A stretch of 64,000 nt of DNA from Symsagittifera roscoffensis. Taxonomy: Eukaryota > Xenacoelomorpha > Acoela > Convolutidae. This document shows, piece by piece, positions 24,601 through 36,600 of the stretch. Position numbers and translations under genes: made by a program. Within the stretch, counting starts at the first letter, position 1, and each line of letters opens with the position of its first letter. The notes beneath the pieces were generated by a model. The model did no database searches, was not told where the DNA came from, and worked only from the letters and a program-made list of their open reading frames with translations. The stretch covers positions 24,920,007-24,984,006 of the forward strand of contig NC_087070.1 in assembly GCF_963678635.1 (NCBI RefSeq), written 5' to 3'.

Positions 24601-27600
24601 GAAGGGTTTCTTTATAATTTATTTTTTATTACGACGCATTAGCAGTACCAGTCAATTTGAAAAAAAAAGAAATTTACCAACTAACATGCCTCAATTTAAG
24701 AGCGGACGCATTTTAACTAGTATAGTAAGTTGATTAAAAACATCGGACCCGGCCCGGGTTCGAAACCTCTTAATTTTTCGTGGGTCTCCTTCCCTACCTC
24801 TACGCTACAGATCCATGATACCTTGAAGCTAAAAGTCTATTTGAAATATAATAGTCTGTGTTAATATCCTTAGCATTGGCTGTACTTAATAGCTGGTTAT
24901 TGATCAAAATGAACACATTTTGTCGCAACAATATTTGCGTCGCAACAATATTTGCGTCGCAACAATATTTGCGACTTAGGCTGGAAAAAAAGAGAGTTCA
25001 TACTATAACACAAGCTTTGCTTGTGTAATAAGATGAGTTGAATCTATCTTATTGTCGCTAAATTAAAACAAGGATAGAGGGTTACTGTGCAAGTAGCACA
25101 GAATGTTCCGACCATAGTCTTTAGAAAACGACGGTTAAGAAAGTTTTTTTTCTAATTGGTGTAGTTTTATCTGCTTGGTGCGATAAAAGGATCTGACTTA
25201 AAAATATAGTTAGGCATTTTAGACAGTCAAAGTAATTAGGAAAAATTTTGACTTTTTTGGCTCTCAAAATCAAGCTACAAAACTAGTTTTGCTTGCTTAA
25301 ATTAGTTTTTAAGGTCTTAAACTAGGCATAATGCAGCTGTTGTAAGCCTGCTCGCATGCTTTATTCACTCGGACCAAGACGAAAAATCAAAATCAAGGTT
25401 TTTCTCAACACTGAACATTTTTTGGAAAATTTTTAACGTGGTTGGAATCACGACTGCAAGGGCTTTAATATGATATATGACTCAAACACTCAACACATTC
25501 CGATGATTAGTTGTGGTACCTGATTTTGCGTGGAAAACAAACAAAAAATACCAAAACATTCCCGAACACAAAATTCCTCTCCATTTTCAATGGTCGGAAC
25601 AATAATTTTTCAATTTCATTTAGACCAAATTGCAATTTTTCATCAAATAAATCCAATCAACATTGAGGTCTGAAATACCTCAAAATATAAGAGAAAAGTA
25701 TTATGCTTGGCTTCAAGTGACACGGTTGAAATGAAAGCCAACAACTACACGCAGTAGGTCAATATCGTAAATAGCGGGGAGTACACCAACCTTTGAATGA
25801 GTTTTATGGAAAGGGTTTTTCTTCTCGTGCCCAGCTGTCTCCAGATCGCCTTCCTGGTGCTCCTGAGCTGGAGTCATGGCTGAATCTTTAGGCTGGATCT
25901 TGCTCTTCCACTTAGCCACTTTGGCAATAATGAACTCCTGGAAGCGTTCGTTGATTATCATGAACATGCAGTAGAAGACATACCAGACGAACAGGATCAC
26001 TGCTTCGTATAAGTAGATTTTAGAGTCTGAGAAGAAGCCGATTAGGAGGGCCAGTCCGATTGAGTAGAAAGTGACGTCTCTCGTGAACGGATACCTAAAA
26101 AAGTCTATGAATATGGAATTCGGACATGTGATCTAAGAGCAGTTACTTCTATCGGTTTATTTAGTTAACACAAAAGCAAACCAAAAAAACTAGAAAAAAA
26201 TTGCAAAAAGGAGCTCCGAAATGACGCAGAATTGAAGCAGCGAACATTAACTTTTTGAACTGAACATCTTATCAAAAATAAGCTTTGCAACGACTGTTAC
26301 AAGTGGACAGTAAAGAAATCATCGTCTTAGCCACGTGCATTATAATACCGATGATAAATTCATCATGTTGTAAAATTGAGATGGACATAAGTGACATGAA
26401 GTACTGTTCAGTGTACCATGTGAGTTCGAGACTAGTTTTGTCCGTTGGGCCGAAGTAGGTTCCAAAAGCGCAGATAGCGATCACGAAGAGCACATTAAAC
26501 ACAGCAGATCCTACTATGGTTCCAATGCCTACGTCCACTGAGCCGGAGAACATGATGCCACAGAGGGATGTGAACAACTCCGGGGCACTGCCTCCTGCGG
26601 CCATGAATGTAGCACCCGCCACATCTTCCGGAAGATTAGTTTTCTCAATGATAACCTGTAAGAAAAACAGATTGTCAAAACTTCATTGAAACAAGCACAA
26701 TCGATCGCAGTACAACAAACAGAATGCTCCGACCACATTTGATAAAAAATATATTTAAAAAAAAACGGTTTTTTTCTCTCTTTTTTTCTAGTTAGTGTTG
26801 CCTTTTCTGCGTGGCGGGACAGGCAAACTATACGAAAGCGTATTAGGTAACGAATTGGGCACAATCGACAACAGTTGTCTTCAAAAAAGAGTAACAAAAA
26901 AATGAAGTTTGAAAACAAAATCTTATTTTTTTCTTTTTTTTTGCACAATGCTTGGGTGAAGATTCTACAGAAGCAGGGGCGGATCTAAGATTTTCTCGAG
27001 AGGGGGGGGGGGCGGATTTTCGAAAAAACAGTCAAAAAAGCCGTTTTTGGGCACTTTTTGAAAAATTTTGACAAAAAAATTGCGTTTTTTTGGCGCGCTC
27101 CCCCTCAAAGTTAGTACATATTGGCGCCAAAGGCGCCTTTAGAAAAATTTTAGGGTCGGTCCGCCAAAAATGGATTTCTGAAAAAGTATCAAAGGGGGGA
27201 CCCTTTGGGTCGGCAGGGGGTCCAAGGGGGTACAGAAGGGCAATCTTTGGAGATTGGTGGGCTTATTGACGAGCTCATTTGGCAGCAACAATCCGCGAAA
27301 AAAAAACTTATTTAAACATTCCCGAGTGGCATTCATATAAGTTTAATCTATTCACATGTTTGTATGTTTGTTTGACTAACTTTTACGCTCTACCATAAAA
27401 ACTTTTTGGAAATCAGAACTGAAACACCAAATACTCTTCTGTAAAAAAGAAACAATACTGAAATGCTGCGGTAGCAGCCATCTATATACTTAATGTCTTC
27501 ATTTCGATGCTATACCCCATTGATTTCCAAGTCTCATTAAGACTGGCGAAAGAAAACTTAAAATAAAGATAAAGCCAAATAATTCCACACAGGTGCGACA

Positions 27601-30600
27601 TTTATAGTACAAAAATTAATTTTGAAAATGCGAGCGCTTGACTGAAAGTTTAGTTTTTCTGTTTAATATATTTTAAACATGTTCCAAAATTCGTCTATTT
27701 TTGGAGCAATTTTGAGCGGAACAGTGTTTTAAGTATTTGTTTGTGGAATCCATAACAGCTAAGAAGATCAAAGAAAAGTAGCAATGATGTGGATTCCGCA
27801 AAAAATCTGATGTTGGCCTGTTGTGGAACCCGCATACAATGCACAGAATGCACAGTTTGGCCTCGTAATGAAGCTGTTAAATTTTTATCGCCTGCTAAAA
27901 AATTATTTTTGCAGACATACATGTTGAGGGAAGATGAATTAAATAAACAATAGATAACAATAGTCCAAGGCTTGACCACTGTGGATTAGAACTAGCAATC
28001 GCATTCCACCCTGAACTCACCCCCATTAACTTCTACACGCTGTGTACAATTTCAGGATCAAAACCTGTGATGTAATTGCCTGGTGAAAGGGTCAAATGCG
28101 TAAAAAACAGCAAATGAAATGGAAATGTTCTGTACTTGCCTCCAGACTGGGTACGAAGAAGTCATCGCAGATGATGGCCAGACCAAGGAACATGTAGAGA
28201 GCACCCAAAAGGTACAGAGGCACGAAGCCCCTCTGGCCACATGTAGACAACCAGCCCTCGTCTGAATTTCCCTTGCCCAAGTAGAACATCTCAGGTGGGT
28301 ATGTCACTCTAAAAAACAAAACAAACGCATAAAAGTGCATCAATAACTTAACAAATCCATTCATACTCCATTAAACCTTTTTAAAAAATTATTCCACCGC
28401 ATTAGAACTTTTCAAACAAAAACGTTGAAAACTTAACACAATGGTAAGAAAATGATTCTGAGTTTTCAACACTCCAAATGAAGTTTTCTTCATGTTTGTT
28501 ATACAAAGGTTATATTGAGAAGAAACATAGTGATTGAAAAACAAAATAATACTGAAAATGTTTTCAATTGAAAAAAAAAAAACTTTATTGATTTTAGAAA
28601 TGAGCATCAATTGTGAACACACTCTTAAATAAAATTTTCATAATTAGGGGCTGAGTCTTCGACTTGCCATTCAAGCGGACAATCATCTGAACAAACTGTC
28701 ACAGCAGTCTTGAAGCAATATGGCATCAGCAAAAACTTTAGAATAAGAAAGCTTAAACTAATTTCGATTAAATATAGTCAATATTGCTTTGTTCTGGAGT
28801 AGAAAACGAAAATCACCAAAGCAGCGAAAGGTAACAAAAACACGAGAAACACAAGAAAAAATTATTGGCACTTTTTCTCTCCACCATATGTAAAATTTTA
28901 CAAGAAAAATGTTTGTTCGCATTGCCCGATTGGAATCATACGGACCAAAAACGCCACGACAAACATATTTGGTCTTCATGCGTAAACTTATAAAACCCCT
29001 TATTGTACAAAAAACTTTTACGCTAATGCACGGTGAGGGGAGGGAAAAGCGCCGAAAGGTTGAGCAAAAACATATTTTGATCAGATAGCAAAAGCAGAAA
29101 CGACAGAACATAAGAAAAACAAAAGAAAATTGTTTTTCTTGGTGGCTCAAAATAAAATAAAAACTAGTTAAAGACGAACATTGGTTCATTTTGAACCCAA
29201 TAACGCACAACTAGCATCTACGGTGTTTTAAAATTCGTTAAGAAATCTCAAAAGTGGCAAGTAGCAAAGAATGTTCGAACCACTATTTGTGCAAACAATT
29301 AAAAAAATGTTTTTTTTTTCATTTTATTTTCAAATTAGTGTCAATTTTTGTGCGTTGTGTGATGATAAAACTATACAAGCGCATATGAAGTGGGATAACT
29401 GGTCATAATTCACCAAATTTGTCTTAGAAAAATGAAGAGAGAACAAAAAAATTGATGTTTTTTTTCTAATTTTTAGTAGAATTATTTTTATATTTCTCAG
29501 ATTTTTATGCCAAGTAAGCTCTAGGAAAGCTACCATATCTAGTTTTCCCACAGCAAAAATTAATTTTTCAGTACTTGAATGGAGTTTTTTTCAAGACCTA
29601 CTTACTCGCAATAATACTAAAAAAATACTAAAAGTCGAAATCGAAATACGAAAACTAAAAATCGAAATAATACTAAAAATCAAAACCCTCAAAACAGTTT
29701 TTCTCGACACTGGCACATATTTTTAACACAGAGGCGAAAATGCACTTCGCAAAACCAGCGAGAGAAGGACAAAAAATAGCTCTAAAAGTTTCAAGAAGTA
29801 AAAAAAGGAAAAAAGAGACCCTCTGTGCAGGAATCGAACTCCCGGCCTGCAGATTAAAAATCACGCGTCCTAGCATCTGCCACATGGTCGCTTAACATTA
29901 ATTAAACTTCAAACGACCAGCTAAACCTGGAAGTACCTGTTCGATAATATTTTTAAAACACTTACAGCTGCAAAAACTAATTCGTACATTTCGAAGTGCC
30001 AAAACTGGACATTTACGAAGTCCATAGCTGATTCCTACCAATAAAATCAAGGAAACCACGCTTTTGCTGGACCAATTACATATTCATTTGATTATTTTTC
30101 CAGGAGTTTTTGTGAAATTCATAAAAAACCAAAAATGGTTCAAGCAGTGAAACATTTTCGTAGCGGATTTCCTCTCAAAATTGGGAAAATTCGTTCATAC
30201 ACAGAATACCTTTACAGTTTTTTCTTTCGATTAAGTCCTCAGATTGGTTGATCTAACCGTGGCTTTCAAAAAATACATCAACGAAAAAAAAAATCAAGAA
30301 ACGAAATTTTGCTACGGCCAAAACTGCTTATCTATAAATACCAGGGCATAGCCTCTATGAAGAGACAGTTCCTAGCCCACGTTCTTTCGATTGAACTTTT
30401 AATCTTAGCTTTGGCACTGTAGTTTTCAAGAAAACTCAGAAATTTTCCTAAAAACTGTCAACATTTCGAAAGATAAGCTTTTCCTTTATTCAAAATTTTA
30501 TTCTCACAAGACTAGGGTTCAATTTCTACGAAGAGCGAATAACTTGCACCATTTCTTTAGATTCAAGCCTTTCTCTCAGATTTGGTAGGGTAGTTTCTGA

Positions 30601-33600
30601 GAAAATTTTCTGAAAAACAAGCTAAGATTTGAAAGTTCTACATTTTTAGGGGACAACTTTGAAATTTAAGGTTAGAGATTTAATCGACAAAACAGATTTT
30701 TTTAATTTTTGCTGCTAACTAGTTTCGTCCTAATTTTTAAAAATTAAGACGAAAATAGTAGGCAGCAAAAACTCAAAATATCTATTCTGTCGATTTAATC
30801 TTGAACCTTAGATTTCAAAACTTGGACATTTTCTAAGGCCAAAACTATTTCAATTAGAAAACTAATTAAATAACCAAAATTTAAAAATTGGTCAGCAATC
30901 AAGAAAAAGAGGTCGGCAAACAGCTAAATACATTGGAAGAAAACATGAGAAAATTGCCGAAAAACAAAGTCGGAAAAAATCAATGAACAAGAATGTGTAA
31001 AAACAGACTCCTTTTAAACTTTCGGTGTGATAAATATTAAGTTTCATGAATCTTTTCTGATGGACGCTTTCTTCATAAAACTTTTCCAATAAGAAAAAAC
31101 TGGGTCAGTAGCTAGGCATGTTCGATATTGATAGTATGACAACTGTTTACTTTAAAAAATAAATGAAAAATTCAATTGAAAAAAAAAATTGTGCAGTGAT
31201 TAATTTCTTCACTCACACGAATGTGCAAAAAAATTACTGGAGTACAAATAGGTTTGCGAAGCTGAAATAAACTCTTATCCTACTATCAGGCGCAGAATCC
31301 AGGATTTTCAACTAACATAAGTCTGCACGGTCGTTTTATTCACTTCGAAATTAGAATTGAAATAAAAAAAAACTTAAATCGTTTTTTTTTTCGACTCAGA
31401 AAATATTTAGGTTTTCAGAATGTCGTTCTATTAAAAGCCCTCAAAATATTATATTACTCGACCCAGTCCAATGCTTGTATCTAGAAGCTAATTTTGCGTG
31501 GAGAAACTTTAACTTTCAAATATCAGCGAAAATTTGAAAAACCAAAACTTTAAAAAAATTCAAAATTACGCTTTTACTGTGTTACTTTTTTTTTACTATG
31601 TTCATTGAATCTTAATAAAAATGAAGATATACTTATCGAGCGGTCGAAAGGTCAATAATTCAAAGTATGTAGTGGATTCCTAGAAAAATTTGCTATAGCA
31701 GTGAGTACTCTTTCAGCTGTTCTTTCTATTGAACCCTTAACCTCAGATTTGGTACGAAAGCTATCGAGAAATGCAAAGTACTTCCAAATGAATAACGTTT
31801 TGCTACATTCAACATTCTTTTTCAACAATAATTAGGGCGTAGCCCCTAAGAAGATAAATTTCCTCGAATTTATTCTTGTTTTTCTTTGAACCCTTAATCT
31901 TAGATGTGGAACTGTAGCTTAAAAAATCTGATATTTTCCAAAAACATTCAATGAACTCTTCTTTAATTTAAAATAGCTTTAAAAAGATAAGGTTCAGTTT
32001 TTACAGAGATAAAATTACTTTTCTACATTTTCTAGAAAACCTACGTTTAAATCATTCTTAATGCTTGTTGATGCTTTTGTTTTGTTTCAGTTTGTACATG
32101 CGTTTGTCGGTGAGTTAATTCAATTTTTTTTTACCTCTGTAGTATTTTAAAAATTCAGAAGTTTACCAGGAGGTATTTGCACATGCCGGCGTTCAACAAA
32201 CCACCGGCATTGACAAGTTCCATACGTACGAGACGTGGAAAACCGAATAAAGATGTGGGAGACATTGCCAGATTTGCCAGCGAATAAGAGAGCTCTTTCT
32301 ATTGCTCTAACGCTATCTGCAAGAGCACGAGAAGCTATTATGACATCTGATGTTGATCGATTCAGTACAAACGATGGTGTTAAATTACTTTTAGAAGACA
32401 AGTTATTCAAGAAAGATTTTGTAGATTTGGCAAAATCAGTGTAATCCGAGTTCAACAACTATACCAGAAGTAAAGCAGTCAGCATGAATGATTACGTAAT
32501 TGATTTTGAACAGAAATATAATCAAGCGGAGAAGCATAAGAGGGAGTTACCAGATGCTGCTTTGGCCTTTAAAAGACTCGACAATGCTTTGTTGGATGAT
32601 AACCACAAGCAGATGGCGCTATCTGCTTGCAAAGACCAAACTTTTGAGTCCATTAAAAGCGCTTTGAATCGCCTCTTCAAACCGCTGAACCTCCTAGCGT
32701 TGCTGTTTCTGACGTGAAAGAAAAATTTTACATGCTGGGTTAAGTTCGAACAATCACTTCCGTGGACGAAGCTTGAGACCATGGAGTAGAGGCTTTCAGA
32801 GACCTAATAATCGGTCTCAGTACAAAAATTCTGAAGGGCGAAATCCTGTTATAAACGGACAAGTAACCAGATATAAAGTGTGCGACTCAACTAGGGGCCC
32901 AGCTGAAAGCTGGAGAGACCTGTTTGATTATTTTAATATTGATTATTTTAAAATTGTTTTAAAATTTCAGGTTTCTCAAGTCGATAGCGCCCTTCCTACG
33001 CGAAAAAAGTGAAAGAGAAGCTTATGCATTCATTGGTAACGCTTTGGTAAAAAGTTTTCATGAGGGAACTTTTCAAGTCCATAGGTGTTTCCCTAGACAA
33101 TAGGGGCCCAGCTGGAAGCTGGAGAGACCTGTTTGGTTATTTCAGAAAAAACGTTATACAAATTTTTGATGAAATACAAAAAAACTCAACACAAAGCCAA
33201 TAGCACCAAGCAAAAGCGAGAAAACGTACGCATAGCGGATTCCATTGTCTAAAAAATACACACAATAAGTATATTGAATCTTTGTTCCAATGCCAAAAAA
33301 CTTTTTAAAAAACTTTTCCTAAGTGTACAGCTCTTCCCCGAGACAAATTAAGGACCAGCCGCTTGGTCAGGGGAGTTTTCTACAACCTGGTCTATCGATT
33401 AAATCCTTAATCCCAAATCTGGATGGGTAGTTTTTGAAGAAATCGAAAAAGTTTGAAAAAATGGCCTAAAAACCGAAAAATTGACTATTCCTAAGTGTAT
33501 AGCTCTTCCCCTAGACAAATTAGGGACGAGCCGTTGGTGTAGGGGGGGTTCCTACAACCTGGTCTATCGATTAAACCCTTAATCCCAAATCTGGACGGGT

Positions 33601-36600
33601 AGTTTTTGAGGAAATCGGAAAGATTTGAAAAAAGGCCAAAAAAGTGACTTTTCCTAAGTCTATAGCTCTTCCCCTAGGCAAGTTAAGGACCAGCCGCTTG
33701 TGCGGGGGAGTTTCCTACAACCTGGTCTATCGATTAAACCCTTAATTCCAAATCTGGATGGGTAGTTTTTGAGGAAATCGATAATTCCGAAAAAATAGGC
33801 AAAAAAAATCAAAAAAGTGACTTTTCCTAAGTCTATAGCTCTTCCCCTAAGCAAATTAGGGACCAGCCGCTTGTGCATGGGAGTTTCCTACAACCTGGTC
33901 TATCGATTAAACCCTTAATCCCAAATCTGGACGTGTAGTTTTTGAGGAAATCGAAAATTTCCGAAAAAATGGGCAAAAAGTGAAAAAAGTACCGAGTTGT
34001 GAAGCTTTTCTAAGACCGTAGGGGGTGGGGTAGGGTAAAAATTGCCCTAAATTTCATGCAGGCAGGTAGGTGAAACGCTACTGAATCCATTGGTACCACT
34101 TTTATGAGAATCTGACGGGTAGTTTTTTGGGAAAGCGAAATTTTCGAAAAAGCGTCTCAAAAAAAAAAAAATAAAATAAAAAAAAAAAAAACCAGATCTC
34201 ATCTGGAAAAAAAAAACGTTTTCATAATACCTGTTTAATAAATCAAACAGGAACTTAACACTACGCTAGAAAATGTCCTCGCAACTCTCAGAATACTAAT
34301 AACGCTGAGAATTTGCATGTAGACCAGAAAAGAGAAGATAAGACAGAAGTCCAAATCCTGCACGTAACTCTCAAAAATGAAATACTTCTTGAAATTTTTG
34401 TGTCCGAGTCAGCCTTATCTACGATTATTGATACTGCGTGCACCAAAAGTGCCTGTAATAGAAGTTGGTTATCAGATTTTTCTGACCTGTATTCTTCTAA
34501 GAAGCAATCGGAGCTTTGCTGGGAAAAAAGCCAGGTTCCTTTCTATTTTGGCAATGACCCAGTAGTGCAACCCATTGCTCGTGTTACTTTGACTGTTGTT
34601 ATTGCTGGTCTATGCTGTAATATTGAAACCGAAGTTGTTGAGCGTAAAATACCACTTTTACTTAGTAAAATTATTTAAAACGTGCAAAAACCAAGATTGA
34701 CATGGAGTGTGATCGAGTTTCTATGTTCGGCGGAGAAACCGACATGTTTCAGACTTCAAGTGGTCCCTACGGGGTTCCTCTGAAGTTGCAGGAGTCCGAG
34801 AAGGTTAAAAGTCTTGTTCCTGAAGTAGTTTTAGCTTCAAAAACTGATTTCGAAGAAAAAACTGTTAAAGCGATTTGAAAGATATGCAGAAGTTACGCTT
34901 ACAGTTTGGTCATGCATCAGCTCAACGAATGGTTTCTCTCCTCAGGAGCGTGAACTGTGGCAATCCAATCGATTAAAGGACTTCTGATGCATTAAACAGA
35001 GTAGGCACTGATTGCCAGGTCTGTATCGTCAAACAAAGACCCTCCAACAAACCTACTGTTGGCTTCTCACACGCCACATCATTCAAAGATGTTCTAGCTC
35101 TCGACATACATCAGCTCGAAATGTCATGTTGGTATTTCCATATCATAGACCTTCTTACGAGACAAATCAAAAATTAGCAATCAGAGACCATTATAGATAA
35201 GTTTTTGTCTGGTTATCAGGACAAATTAGACCAGATATGGCGTTTTCTGTCAATAATTTGAACTCTGTTGCTGATAATATTTCAATGAAGAGTCTATCAA
35301 GCCTCAACAAAATGATAAAACAAGCCATATGTGAGTTCATTTGCATAAAATTTCCGTGTGACCTTAACTTTAAAACTATCAAAGCTATATGTTTCTCGGA
35401 CGCTTCGTTTGGCAATGTTAAAATGATGGAAGTGAGGGCGGACACATAACTTTAGTTGCAGACCGATGTGGAAAATGCGCTCCAAAAAGTGGTCCTCCAA
35501 ACGTCTGAAAAGAGGGTTAAAAGCACCAACAGCAAAACATTGGCCTTGGTGGAAGGTTTGGACACAGCCTTATTCATTAGACAGCTTTTATCCAACATCT
35601 TAACCAGAAAAATTCAATCAGAATTTCCCATAGTTTGTTAAGTTGACAACAATGATGTATTTGTTGCTTTAAAACCAAGAATAGATGGGACTGAGAAGAG
35701 ATTGCGCTAGGAAAAAAATTTAATCCGTAAAAAAAATTGGCAGAAGACAATTTTGAAGTTCTCTGGATATCAACAAGAAGCCAACTTGCCGATATGCTTG
35801 GTCTTGGTCTTGGTCCGGCTTCTTGACCCTGTTAGGGCATGCCATGGATCGTCCGAATATGTCTTGCCAGGTTTGTCTTCGATATTGAGACTGCGCACAT
35901 GGGGCAGTTTTTCTTCTCTTCGGGTCGTCGATTTGTCGCGGGGGTGGTCATGCATTTTCTCTTATGATTTGTAAGGGCCGATTTTGTTGCTACCGTCTTT
36001 TTGCATCTTTCACAGGTTTGTTTTTCGTCCCGATCCTTTCTATGCATCCTTGTAACATTTATTTTCAGGCCCATTAGGCTCTTACATATTCGTCCACATA
36101 TTGAGCATGTTGTGGATGTATTTATTTCTGCTGTTTGTTTCCTTTCTGTGTTCTCTTTATCTGCTTTTTTGTGCTCCCACATTCTTATTCTTCTCACTCT
36201 CTCTTCAATGAACTTCTTGTATTTCCTCCGGTTTAATGCTAAGCTTTCGATGGTATCCGGGTATTGGCCTGCATTTCTCAGCAGTGTCCTCCAGTGTCCA
36301 ATAGTGGTTTGTCTAGCTTTTCTGTGCTGGTCCGAAATTTCTGGAGCTGGCCAACCCAATACCAATTGCTTAGTTAACCTGTTGTTGTCCATTCTAAGTA
36401 TGTGTCCAATTCTGATTAAATCCCGTTTCTCAATCTTCAGTTCCATACTATCAATGGTCAATTGTTTCCTGACTCCAAACATATTTATACTCTTCTCCTG
36501 CATTTCTTTAATTGGGTGTTTGTCTTTACTGGCCCATATATATCGGTATAATCTGTCAATTTCTCTTTGTAATTTGTTTATTTCTGATTTATACCATGGG

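Noticed and set aside
29819-29891. A working tRNA-Lys gene
   Set aside because: The length is right and the T arm is good, but the anticodon stem and most of the acceptor stem do not pair, and it is joined to a SINE body and tail.
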